From: JAFECT01 sp963838235
GTDB taxonomy: Bacteria; Pseudomonadota; Alphaproteobacteria; Caulobacterales; Caulobacteraceae
DNA length: 64,000 bases
Assembly: GCA_963838235.1 (NCBI GenBank)
Contig: CAWIQJ010000006.1
Location: forward strand, 1,079,824-1,143,823
Direction: 5' to 3'
Shown here: one piece after another, positions 30,905 to 41,491 of the stretch
How the letters are laid out: every line of letters begins with the position of its first letter
Position numbering within the stretch: position 1 is the first letter of the stretch
Position numbers and translations under genes: made by a program
The notes under the pieces: generated by a model
What the model was told of the DNA's origin: nothing
Seen by the model: only the letters and a program-made list of their open reading frames with translations
Database searches by the model: none

Positions 30905-31090
30905 CTAGTGCGCCAGGAAGTGCTGCGCCAGGTAGATCGCACCGGCGGCCAGGCCGCACAGCATTCCGCCGCCCAGCATCGACGTGACGGCATAGGTCTT
31001 CCAGGTCGCGCCCCGCGGCGGATACCGCCGGATCTGGACGATCTTGTGCCCTTCGAACGCTTCGCTGCCGATGATGTTGTGTTGGGACAA
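30905..31090 (-). CDS. Small membrane protein (61 aa)
   Basis: From TTG at 31090 (preceded by a G-rich GGGGGG stretch about 9 bases away): MSQHNIIGSEAFEGHKIVQIRRY..., a basic juxtamembrane part, and one hydrophobic helix SMLGGGMLCGLAAGAIYLA ending QHFLAH. Frame is open further upstream (to 31243) but that portion has no protein-like character. Unknown function. Confidence 0.45.
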   Translation of the reverse strand: MSQHNIIGSEAFEGHKIVQIRRYPPRGATWKTYAVTSMLGGGMLCGLAAGAIYLAQHFLAH

Positions 31091-31281
31091 ACGCGATCCC
31101 CCCGGTTGGACGCCGACGATGGTTTCTGATCTGCAAGCTATGTGGCGGAATTTGGAACTTAGCCGTATTTGTACACAGGCACGCTCGCAGCCGGGCCGGC
31201 TGCGACAACAAAGCCACGACGTGCGGTCGATCACACGCCGCACGCAAGCTTAACGAGAGCGACTAGAACGCCCGGCGGGCG

Positions 31282-31764
31282 TCAGTAGCAGCGGTCGCCG
31301 TAGAACCGCCCGCCGCCCGCCTCGCAGTCGATGCGCCGCTTGGTGCGGGCGATCGCATGCTGCGACGGATCGTAGTTGCCGTAGTTGGAATAGTAGAGCT
31401 TGCCGTTGCGACGCGGATAGGCGCCGCCGTAGCCGTAATCGCCACCATAGCCGTTATCGTAGCCGTTGCCACCATCATAACCGTCATAACCGTAATCGTC
31501 GTTCGGCCGCCGCCAGTAGCCGCCGTAGCGATGCCGCGCGTACCCGTCGTAGCTGTTGTAGGCGTTGTAGAAGACGTTCCCGTCGCGCCGGACGTCGTCA
31601 TACCAGCCGCCGTCCCCGTACCAGCCGCCGTCGTAGTCGGTCTCGTAGGTGCCGTAGGCGGGGCCCCCCGCCAGGCTCTTTCCCGGGGCGCCCAGGGCGA
31701 GGGCGGCCACCAGCGCGGCGGCGGCGAGGCTGAGGACGGTGTGACGCGCGCTAAGGGAAGACAT
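31282..31764 (-). CDS. Secreted Tyr/Gly/Asp-rich protein
   Basis: 160 aa from ATG at 31764 with GGAGGG 6 bases upstream. Sec signal peptide (VLSLAAAALVAALALG, cleavage near SLAGG) followed by about 100 residues of Tyr-, Gly- and Asp-rich low complexity with short repeats (YGGDYGYGG, DGYDGGNGYD), and a C-terminal CEAGGGRFYGDRCY containing a Cys pair. Likely surface or periplasmic; no family recognised. Confidence 0.65.
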   Translation of the reverse strand: MSSLSARHTVLSLAAAALVAALALGAPGKSLAGGPAYGTYETDYDGGWYGDGGWYDDVRRDGNVFYNAYNSYDGYARHRYGGYWRRPNDDYGYDGYDGGNGYDNGYGGDYGYGGAYPRRNGKLYYSNYGNYDPSQHAIARTKRRIDCEAGGGRFYGDRCY

Positions 31765-31859
31765 GGGGACCCTCCGGAACGGACCGGTTAACCATACTGC
31801 AGAATGCAAAGCTTCGCGAATGGCTCCCCGGTCGTTCTCCTGGAAGGCGAACGGGCGTC

Positions 31860-32375
31860 TCAGGCCGGCTGGGGCGCTGCGCGCTGGCCCTCCGCCAGGA
31901 TCTTGCGGCCGCGGAGGAACATCTCGATGCGTGAGACCCCGAAGAAGCCCACGCCGAACAGCAACAGGCCGTCCGCCAGCCACTGGTACTGGGCCATGCC
32001 GGGGTCGGTCTGCACCCCCATCTGGATGAAGGCCCGCGCGCCGATAATGGCGAACAGGATGAGCAGGGCTATCACGCTCTGCTGCGCCAGCAGACGCGTC
32101 GAGGCCGGGTCGTAGGTGATCCGGGTCGCCTTGCCGCGCCACCAACCGCCGATGCAGCCGGCCACGAGGCCCACGGCCATCTCGGCCATTTTCGTGGTCC
32201 CGGGCATGCCGTCCTTGGCTATCGAAAATCCGGCCGCGACAATGATGATGGCCGGAAGAACCCAGAGATACTGAAGATTGAGCACACGCGCGTTGCGGCT
32301 GCGCATGACGCGAAGGCCAAACACCACCGCAAGCATCACACCCAATACGATGTAGCTCATCATCTGCTTTGACAT
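31860..32375 (-). CDS. Multi-spanning membrane protein (CcdC/DUF1453-like)
   Basis: 171 aa from ATG at 32375 (MSKQMMSYIVLG) with GGAGA about 7 bases before. Four to five hydrophobic helices; the central GLVAGCIGGWWRGKATRITYD and IGARAFIQMG segments resemble the CcdC/DUF1453 family. Weak assignment; function unknown. Confidence 0.6.
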   Translation of the reverse strand: MSKQMMSYIVLGVMLAVVFGLRVMRSRNARVLNLQYLWVLPAIIIVAAGFSIAKDGMPGTTKMAEMAVGLVAGCIGGWWRGKATRITYDPASTRLLAQQSVIALLILFAIIGARAFIQMGVQTDPGMAQYQWLADGLLLFGVGFFGVSRIEMFLRGRKILAEGQRAAPQPA

Positions 32376-32482
32376 GCAGGTCTCCAACGCCAGTTGCGGC
32401 GGGACCGGTTTCGCCGCGTCCCAGACACCAGATCGCCGCCGGACCCCCGTCCGGATGCAGTGAGGGCCGAATTTGCACGGAT

Positions 32483-33928
32483 TCAGGGAACGGCGATAGC
32501 CAGGGCCTCACGCGCGACCCCGATGGCGTCGATCTTGGCGTCGAAGGCGCTCCAGTTGTCCCGCTCGGCGATGGCGGCCCAGATCGCCTCGATCTCGTCG
32601 TAGAGCAGCTCTTCAGGCTCCGCGCGGGCGAAATAGGCGGCGCTAAGACGTTCAGGCCGGTCCGGCGCGTAGCCGGCGAGCGCCGCCTCGAAGGCGGGAA
32701 ACGCCTCGGCCAGGGTCTCGCCCGCATAGAGCCCCGCGCGGGGCCCGCCCATCGCCTGCGCGCGCGACGCCTCGCCGCCGAACCAGTCGAAGAACAGGGG
32801 CTCCCAGCGCAGGGCGTCGCCGCCCGCCGCCAGCACCTTGAGCAGCGCCTGCGCCAGCGCGCTGTCGGCTTGCGGCGACCGCGGCTTCACACCCAGGCGC
32901 CGCACGAACGCCGCGCGCAGGGCGCCTGGCCAAAGTTCACCGTAGCGATTGAGCGTTTCGGTCAGGACGTCGGCGTCCGCCACGCGCGCGAGACTGCCGG
33001 CGAGCTGGGCGAGGTTCCAATAGACCGCCTCCGCCTGGCGCCCGAAGGCGTAGAGTCCGGACTCGTCGAAATAGGCAGCGGTGAACCCGGGATCGTAACG
33101 CGGCGCGAAACGGTAAGGTCCGTAGTCGAAACTCTCGCCCGTCACGTTCATGTTGTCGGTGTTGAGCACGCCGTGCACGAAGCCCGCCGCAGTCCACGCC
33201 GCGACCAGGCGCGCCGACTGTTCGACGACGGCGCCGAGCAGCGCCGCCGGTCGTTCGCTCGCGGTGACGGGGATCAGAGCGGGGTAGTAGATCTCGATCA
33301 CATAATCGACCAGGCGCGCGATCAGGTCGGTGCGGTCGAAATAGGCCAGCCGCTGGAACGTGCCAAAGCGCACATGGCTGTGTGACAGCCGCACCAGCAC
33401 CGCCGAGCGCGTGGGACTGGGCTCGTCGTGACGATTGAGCGGCTCGCCGGTCTCGATCACCGACAGGGTCTTCGAGGTGGGCACGCCCAGCGCCTCGAGC
33501 ATCTCGGTGGCCAGCACCTCGCGCACCGCGCCCTTCAAGGTCAGCCGCCCGTCGCCGGCGCGCGACCAGGGCGTCTTGCCCGATCCCTTGGTCCCGAGAT
33601 CCAGCAGACGGTCCGTGCCCTGCTCGCGGACCTGCGCGAAGAGGAAGCCGCGACCGTCGCCGAGATCGGGGTTGTAGGTGCGGAACTGATGGCCGTGATA
33701 GCGCAGCGCCAGGGGTTCTCCGAGATTTCCCGGCAAGGGCTCAAACCGCGCGAAGGCGCCGACCCAGACCTGATCGCTCAGGCCGTCGAGGCCGATTCTC
33801 TCCGCGATCCGATTGTTGCGAAAGCGGATTTCAGATTTCGGGAAGTCGGCCGGCGCGACCGGATCGTAGAAATCAGGTCCCAGGACCGGAAATCTCGGAT
33901 CGGGACGGTAGGCATTCGGTAACCGCAT
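32483..33928 (-). CDS. selO: Protein adenylyltransferase SelO (YdiU/UPF0061)
   Basis: Pseudokinase-fold enzyme that AMPylates protein substrates in redox homeostasis. 481 aa, with LDLGTKGSGKTPWSR, GDGRLTLKGAVREVL, VHGVLNTDNMNVTGESFDYGPYRF and YDPGF stretches diagnostic for SelO (split here into pieces). No selenocysteine codon near the C-terminus, as in bacterial forms. Divergent from the TonB receptor gene over 225 bp without other genes. Confidence 0.95.
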   Translation of the reverse strand: MRLPNAYRPDPRFPVLGPDFYDPVAPADFPKSEIRFRNNRIAERIGLDGLSDQVWVGAFARFEPLPGNLGEPLALRYHGHQFRTYNPDLGDGRGFLFAQVREQGTDRLLDLGTKGSGKTPWSRAGDGRLTLKGAVREVLATEMLEALGVPTSKTLSVIETGEPLNRHDEPSPTRSAVLVRLSHSHVRFGTFQRLAYFDRTDLIARLVDYVIEIYYPALIPVTASERPAALLGAVVEQSARLVAAWTAAGFVHGVLNTDNMNVTGESFDYGPYRFAPRYDPGFTAAYFDESGLYAFGRQAEAVYWNLAQLAGSLARVADADVLTETLNRYGELWPGALRAAFVRRLGVKPRSPQADSALAQALLKVLAAGGDALRWEPLFFDWFGGEASRAQAMGGPRAGLYAGETLAEAFPAFEAALAGYAPDRPERLSAAYFARAEPEELLYDEIEAIWAAIAERDNWSAFDAKIDAIGVAREALAIAVP

Positions 33929-34153
33929 TGCGCCCTAATCCGCCCGGCAAGTGTTGGCCGCAAGGCCGCCGTGTCTCATTTGCGTCACACGTCGGCCGAC
34001 CCGTCCAGACCTTACCTAGCGTCAATCTTGTGACCGACACTGCCTTATATTACTGGGATTCAGTCAGAATCCGTCTGCACTGTTAACGAACGGATTCGAC
34101 AGGACATCGCGCGGCGCCCGGTACCTGGGCGCCCTCAAACGCCGGGGTAGGAC

Positions 34154-36719
34154 ATGCGCTTCTCTCAATTGCTTCGCGGCACGGCTTCCGTCGCCGTTCT
34201 GACCGCCTTTGGCACGGGCGCCGCCTATGCCGCCGCGCCGGCGCCGGCGTCGCCGGATCAGCCGAACACGGTCGCCGAGATCGTGGTCACCGCCCAGAAG
34301 CGCTCGCAGAGTCTGCAGGACGTGCCGGTCGTGGTGACCGCCCTGCCGGCGCGCCTGCTGCAGGACGCGGGCGTGAAAGACATCAAGGACATGCAGATCC
34401 TGACGCCGGGTCTGACCGTCACCTCGACCTCCAACGAGACGATCACGAGCGCGCGCATCCGCGGCGTCGGCACCGTCGGCGACAACCCCGGCCTGGAAAG
34501 CTCGGTGGGCCTGGTCATCGACGGCGTCTATCGCCCCCGCAACGGGGTGAGCTTCGGCGACCTCGGCGACGTCGACCGCATCGAAGTGCTGAAGGGTCCG
34601 CAGGGCACCCTGTTCGGGAAGAACACCACCGCGGGCGTGATCAACATCCTCACCAAGGAGCCGCAGTTCACCTTCGGCGCCGGCGCCGACGTCGACGTGG
34701 GCAACTACAGCCTGGCGCACGGCGACGCCTGGGTGACGGGCCCGATCACCGACCAGCTCGCCGCCATGCTCTATGTCGCCGACGGCAGCCGCGACGGCTT
34801 CTACAAGGTCAACACCGCGGGCGGCCCGCGCACCGACGACACCGACCAGGACCAGGACTACTGGACCGTCCGCGGCCAGCTGCTGTGGCAGCCGAACGAC
34901 AAGACCAGCCTGCGCATCATCGCCGACTACACCAAGCGCGATGAGAACTGCTGCGTCGCCGTGCAGACGATCGACGGCCCGACCGCGGGCATCCTCAACG
35001 CGCTTGCGCCGCTCGGCCAGGGCGTGCCGATCCCGGCCGATCCGAACGCGCGCGTGGCCTTCGCCAACCGCGCCACCACCCAGAACATCGTCGACGACGG
35101 GATTTCGGCCGAGTTCAACGCCGACATCGACGGCGTGGGCAAGCTCACCTCGATCACTGCCGTGCGCCACTGGGACAGCGACAACGCCCAGGACATCGAC
35201 TATTCGGGCGCCGACCTCCTCTACCGTGAGGCCCAGGGCAACGACGAGTCGTTCGACACCTTCAGCGAAGAACTGCGACTGGCCGGCAAGAGCGATCACC
35301 TCGACTGGCTGGTCGGCGCGTTCTACGCCGACGAAAAGCTGAAGATGGACGAGAACTACTACGTGGGCGACGCCCTCACCCCGTACCTCTCGCTCTTGTT
35401 CACCAGCGGCGCCAGCGCAGGCTTCATCCCCTGCCTCACCGGTTCCTTTGCCGGCGGCGTTGCGCATTGCGACGGGCCGGGCTTCGACCCGGGCAAGATT
35501 GTGGAAGACCACTTCGACCAGGACGATCGCACCTGGGCGCTTTTCACCAACGAAGACATCCACCTCACCGACAAGTTCGATATCACGGTCGGCCTTCGCT
35601 ACACCGAAGACGACAAGAAGCTGACCTCGCAATACAACAACGTTGGCACAAACGGCGCGGCCTGCGGCGGCGCTATCGCCAACGTCGGGGCGAACTGGGC
35701 GCTGGGGCTGGGCATCCCCCCCGCCTCGCAGGGCCTGCCGTTCGCGGTGATGTGCCTGCCGATCTTCGATCCGCTGTTCAACGGCTTCACCGACCACCAG
35801 TCGTCCAGCGAAAACTCCTTGGGCGGCACGCTGAAGGCGGCCTATCACTGGACACCCACGTTCATGACCTACGCGTCCTACGCGCGGGGAACCAAGGCCG
35901 GCGGCTTCAACCTCGACCGCGTGGCGACGGCGTCGGGCTCGCCGACGGATCCGAACTTCGGCGTCATCCCGGTGTCCGACACCTCGTTCGCGCCTGAGAC
36001 CGCCGACAGCTACGAGATCGGCTTCAAGTCGACGCTCGCCGGCGGCAAGCTGCTGTTCGACGCCACCGCCTTCTACCAGCAGTTCCACCACTTCCAGCTC
36101 AACCAGTTCAACGGCCTGGTGTTCGTGGTCGAACTCGATCCCCGAAGTGACCTCCAAGGGCGTCGACGCCGACGTGGTGTGGTTCACGCCGATGGACGGC
36201 CTGTCGTTCCAGGGCGGCCTGACCTACGCCGACACGCGGTACAACAACTTCACCGCGGCAGACCTGGTCAATGCGGCGAACTTCCCGTCGCTGAGCCTGT
36301 TGCCGGGCAACCAGATCTCGTTCGCGCCGCTCTGGTCGGTGTCGGGCGCCCTGACCTACGATCACGAGATCGCCGACAACATCCGCCTCCTTGGCAACCT
36401 CGATGCGAAGTACACCTCGGAATACAACACCGGCTCCGACCTCGATCCGAACAAGGAACAGGGCGCGATGACGCTGGTGAACGCCCGGGTCGGCATCGGA
36501 TCCTCCGATCGCCGCTGGTCGCTCGAATTCTGGGCTCAGAACCTGACCAACGTGCACTACAAGCAGGTGGCGTTCGACGGTCCGTTCCAGGGCTCGGCGT
36601 TCCAGCAGACGGTTCAGCCGAACCACACCTACTTCAACCAGGCGCTCGACACGGCGACCTATGACGCCTTCCTGGGCGCCCCGCGCACCTTCGGCGTCAC
36701 CCTGCGCCTGCGCTACTGA
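34154..36719 (+). CDS. TonB-dependent outer-membrane receptor (frame break)
   Basis: Signal peptide (TAFGTGAAYAAAPA) then TonB box-like EIVVTAQKR, plug domain (QDVPVVVTAL, GVGTVGDNPGLESSVG, DRIEVLKGPQGTLFGKN, GVINI) and a beta-barrel ending in an aromatic-terminal strand GVTLRLRY. About 855 aa if intact. At 36131-36136 the sequence reads GAACTC; removing one base joins VV-D/N-SIPEVTSKGVDADVVW in the barrel, so the break looks artificial. The extracellular portion has paired cysteines (ENCCV, PCLTG/AHCDG, ACGG/MCLP), suggesting disulfides. Substrate unknown. Confidence 0.9.
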
Positions 36720-36743
36720 TCGCTTCCCTCAACGGGGGCAGAG

Positions 36744-36777
36744 AAGCCGGTCGGGACACTGTCTCGGCCGGCTTTTT
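36744..36777 (+). terminator. Rho-independent terminator after the TonB receptor
   Basis: Stem AAGCCGG..CCGGCTT with an internal extension (TCGGGAC / GTCTCGG) followed by TTTTT at 36772-36776, 25 bases past the stop codon. Confidence 0.75.
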
Positions 36778-36793
36778 CATTGGGCGGCTGAGT

Positions 36794-37042
36794 AAGAAAG
36801 AGAGTCCACGGACCACACGGAAAACAGGGAAAGAAAGAGAAGAATAGCCCACGAAAAGCACGAACGCGTCGCGGGCCGCCGAACGTCGCGGCTAACGCAT
36901 CCACTGCGCGCCTTCGGCGCGCGATCAAAGCCTTTCGCGACGGCCCTTATCTTGTTCGTGTTTTTCGTGGGCCCAATTGAAGCGACGGAGATCATGGGCG
37001 AGACGCCGTCCGTGCTTTCCGTGTGGTCTGTGGACTCTCTTC
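36794..37042. repeat. Long palindromic intergenic element
   Basis: Nested inverted repeats around a centre near 36910. Outer arms: 36794-36824 and 37016-37042 share AGAGAGTCCACGGACCACACGG-like sequence in opposite orientation (one mismatch). Inner arms: 36845-36864 and 36954-36975 share GCCCACGAAAA.CACGAAC in opposite orientation. A hairpin GCGCGCC-TTC-GGCGCGC sits in the middle. No ORF. The AT-leaning, CACGAAAA-type motif differs from the GC-rich surroundings. Confidence 0.7.
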
Positions 37043-37052
37043 GCTTCTCTTC

Positions 37053-38852
37053 TCAGAGACGCATCGTTCCGGAGTCGAGTTTCAGGAACGACTTGGGCGT
37101 GACTTTCAGATAGCCCTTGTCCGGATCGCGGTACCACATCGGATCCTTGGTCTTCTTCGGGTCGAAGCCGTCCGCCACCAGGTCCGCCTTTTTGTATTTG
37201 AAGGTGCCGGTGGTGGTCATGTCCTTCTGCAGGCGCACGAACACCGGCCGCGCGAAGTCGGCGACGGCGTGGTCGGAGAAGCCGGCGAAGTCGGCGATGT
37301 TGAAATCCGGCTCGGCGACCAGGGCGGCCATGCCTGCCTTGCCCTCCATGCCCGGCACCGGCACGCCGTAGACGGTGACTTCTTGCACCTTGGGCGCGCC
37401 CGAGAGCGCGTCGGCGACCTCGGTGGTCGAGACGTTCTCGCCTTTCCAGCGGTAGGTGTCGCCGACGCGGTCGACGAAATAGAAATAGCCGTCGCCGTCC
37501 TGGCGCATCAGGTCGCCGGTGCGGAACCAGGCGTCGCCCTTGGCGAAGGCGTCGTGCAGCACTTTCTTCTCCGACGCGGCCTTGTCGGCGTAACCGGTGT
37601 AGCTTTCGCGCGCACCGCTCTCGATCTTGCCCACCGCCTCGCCGATCTCGCCCGGCTTGCACTCGATGCACAGCCCATTGGCGCCGCGGACCTCGTCGTT
37701 GGTATCGGTGTCGAACTTGGCCAGGCGGACGTTGAAATTGCTGCGCAGATAGGGCGGCACGCGCCCGACCGCGCCCGGGCGTCCGTCGAAGTTGAACAGC
37801 GAGACATTGCCCTCGGTCGAGCCGTAGAACTCCAGGATCTCGGGGATGCGGAAGCGCTGCTGGAACACCTTCCAGACCTCAGGCCGCAGCCCGTTGCCGA
37901 AGGCGAGGCGCAGCTTGTGCTTGGTCTCGAGCTCGTTCGGCGGCGTGTTCACCAGATAACGGCACAGCTCGCCGATATAGACGAACATAGTGCACTGATG
38001 CTGGACCACGTCGTTCCAGAAGTGCGTCGCCGAAAACTTCGTCCGCAACACCACCGCGCCGCCGTTCATCAGCGCCGCGCCCACGCCGCACAGCCCGCCG
38101 GTCGAGTGATAGAGCGGCAGCACCACATAGACGCGGTCCTTGTCCGTCCCCCGCGTCGCCGCGGCAAAGGCCAGCATGTACATCTGGGCCCGCGCGTGGG
38201 TGATGCGCGCGGCCTTAGGCAGGCCGGTGGTGCCCGAGGTATAGATCAGCAGCGCCGTTTCCTTGGCCTGCATGCCGTAGCGCGAACTCTTGTCCAGCCG
38301 CACGGTCGAGGCGCCCTTCACCGCGGCGTCGAGGCCGCGACGGTCCGAGGTCTCGTCCTCGCTCCTTAGGCCCAGCACCCACAGCATGGCCGACTTGGGC
38401 AGGTCGCCGCGGATCGCCTCGATCCCCTCATAGGTGGTGAAGTCGGCGATGATCTGGGTCGTGCCCGAGATCGACAGGCTGTGCGCCAGGCCCGGGCCGG
38501 TCAGGTTGTTGTTGATCAGCGCGGTGGCCACGCCGGCCTTGGCGAAACCAAGCCAGATCGCCAGGTATTCGATGCGGTTGGGCATGACCAGGGCGGCGAC
38601 GTCGCCGCGCTTCAGCCCGCGCCCCTTGATCCAGTGGCCATAGCGGTTGGCCATGGCGTCGAGCTCGCGATAGGTGACCTGGCGGTCCTCGAAGATCACC
38701 GCCACGTGGTCGCCCCACTGGTCGACCGCCTTTTCCCAGTCGTCGGGCACCAGGGTGGTGGACTCCGGGTCCACCGGCTTGATGCGCTTGAGAACGCGGT
38801 TCAGGGCGCTGATGAATTTCAGCTCCCGTCCAATTCGCGTCCAAAGACCCAT
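37053..38852 (-). CDS. Long/very-long-chain acyl-CoA synthetase (FATP/SLC27-like)
   Basis: Adenylate-forming enzyme that activates fatty acids to acyl-CoA. 599 aa; AMP-binding motif YTSGTTGLPK, then FYGSTEGN, GDAWFRTGD and VDRVGDTYRWKGENVS, the FATP-type version of the A8/A10 region. Complete from ATG at 38852. Together with the beta-oxidation genes at the window end it indicates fatty-acid use, though it is 24 kb away. Confidence 0.9.
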   Translation of the reverse strand: MGLWTRIGRELKFISALNRVLKRIKPVDPESTTLVPDDWEKAVDQWGDHVAVIFEDRQVTYRELDAMANRYGHWIKGRGLKRGDVAALVMPNRIEYLAIWLGFAKAGVATALINNNLTGPGLAHSLSISGTTQIIADFTTYEGIEAIRGDLPKSAMLWVLGLRSEDETSDRRGLDAAVKGASTVRLDKSSRYGMQAKETALLIYTSGTTGLPKAARITHARAQMYMLAFAAATRGTDKDRVYVVLPLYHSTGGLCGVGAALMNGGAVVLRTKFSATHFWNDVVQHQCTMFVYIGELCRYLVNTPPNELETKHKLRLAFGNGLRPEVWKVFQQRFRIPEILEFYGSTEGNVSLFNFDGRPGAVGRVPPYLRSNFNVRLAKFDTDTNDEVRGANGLCIECKPGEIGEAVGKIESGARESYTGYADKAASEKKVLHDAFAKGDAWFRTGDLMRQDGDGYFYFVDRVGDTYRWKGENVSTTEVADALSGAPKVQEVTVYGVPVPGMEGKAGMAALVAEPDFNIADFAGFSDHAVADFARPVFVRLQKDMTTTGTFKYKKADLVADGFDPKKTKDPMWYRDPDKGYLKVTPKSFLKLDSGTMRL

Positions 38853-39010
38853 CGGTCCCGCCTCTCTCGCCTCTGAGGGGTTCTACTGGCTTCGGGCGGC
38901 CCACGGGTCAAGGATTGGTTCGCGCGACAGCCCGTGCGGCGTTTGTCGCCCGAATGGGGCGAGGGTTGGGCGGGCGCTTCCGAAAAGACGCCAGCTTGAC
39001 CGTTTGCCGC

Positions 39011-40828
<1,818 letters not shown>

Positions 40829-40899
40829 GAGGGCGGCTCCCGCTAAGGGGCCAAGTCGGACGTCGGTTGAAACGGACCCAGGGTTTGACCTCGGGGCCC

Positions 40900-40998
40900 A
40901 GCTCCCATCCCTTCGCCGGCATGACCCGGATCAGGTTCGACGGGTCGCCGCGCTGCGTCGCGGCCTCTCAGTCCCGATAGCAGGACACCCCAGAGAAC
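40900..40998 (-). promoter_or_regulatory. TPP riboswitch (THI element) of thiC
   Basis: On the minus strand: GGGGTG at the 5' stem, CTGAGA in the thi-box, then ACCCGTCGAACCTGATCCGG followed by GTCATGCCGGCGAAGGGATGG (read in two parts), all canonical. Represses thiC when TPP is abundant. Confidence 0.93.
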
Positions 40999-41028
40999 GG
41001 CGCGACACTAGACCTCGCGTGAGAGGGG

Positions 41029-41466
41029 TCAAGCGGAGAGCGATTTTCGCATGACCGGCGCGGGACCAAACCGGGTTTGGGTCCGACCGGCGTCCTCGAA
41101 GCCGCACCGATGGTAGAATCCCAAGGCGGTCGGGTTGGCGATCACCCAGAGCGCCCGGGCGTCCTCAGTCCTCGCTAGGTCTGCCGCCGCTTCGACCAGT
41201 TGCGCGCCGATCCCGCCGCGCCAGAGGCCAGGTTCCACGAACAGACCGTCGAGTTCGGTGTCGCCGTCGGACCGACGCAGGGTTACGGCAAAGCCGGCGA
41301 GGGCGCCGTCGCATTCCGCCACGATGACGCGGCCGTCGATGAGCTGTTCGGCCGGCAGGTCGATCGCATCGGGATGGTCGGTCAGGGCCTGGCGATAGTC
41401 CGGCAGGTGCAATGACGCGCGTCGCTGCAGCGCTTCGAGCGCTGCGCGCTCCTCTGGCCGCGCCAA
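41029..41466 (-). CDS. GNAT family N-acetyltransferase
   Basis: 145 aa; acetyl-CoA loop GLWRGGIGAQLVEAAADLA and C-terminal NPTALGFYHRCGFEDAG are typical. The first usable start is TTG at 41466 (LARPEERAALEAL); the frame is open a little further upstream, so the exact start is uncertain. Acceptor unknown. Confidence 0.82.
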   Translation of the reverse strand: MARPEERAALEALQRRASLHLPDYRQALTDHPDAIDLPAEQLIDGRVIVAECDGALAGFAVTLRRSDGDTELDGLFVEPGLWRGGIGAQLVEAAADLARTEDARALWVIANPTALGFYHRCGFEDAGRTQTRFGPAPVMRKSLSA

Positions 41467-41491
41467 GCGAAGAAGCGGCGGCGCGATGGCG

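Noticed and set aside
30905..31243. Longer 112-codon version of the small membrane protein
   Set aside because: The upstream half is Arg/Cys-rich and not protein-like; the TTG at 31090 with a G-rich upstream stretch fits better.
34064..36187. 707-codon minus-strand frame opposite the TonB receptor
   Set aside because: Shadow; no motif, and the receptor frame is confirmed by plug and barrel motifs.
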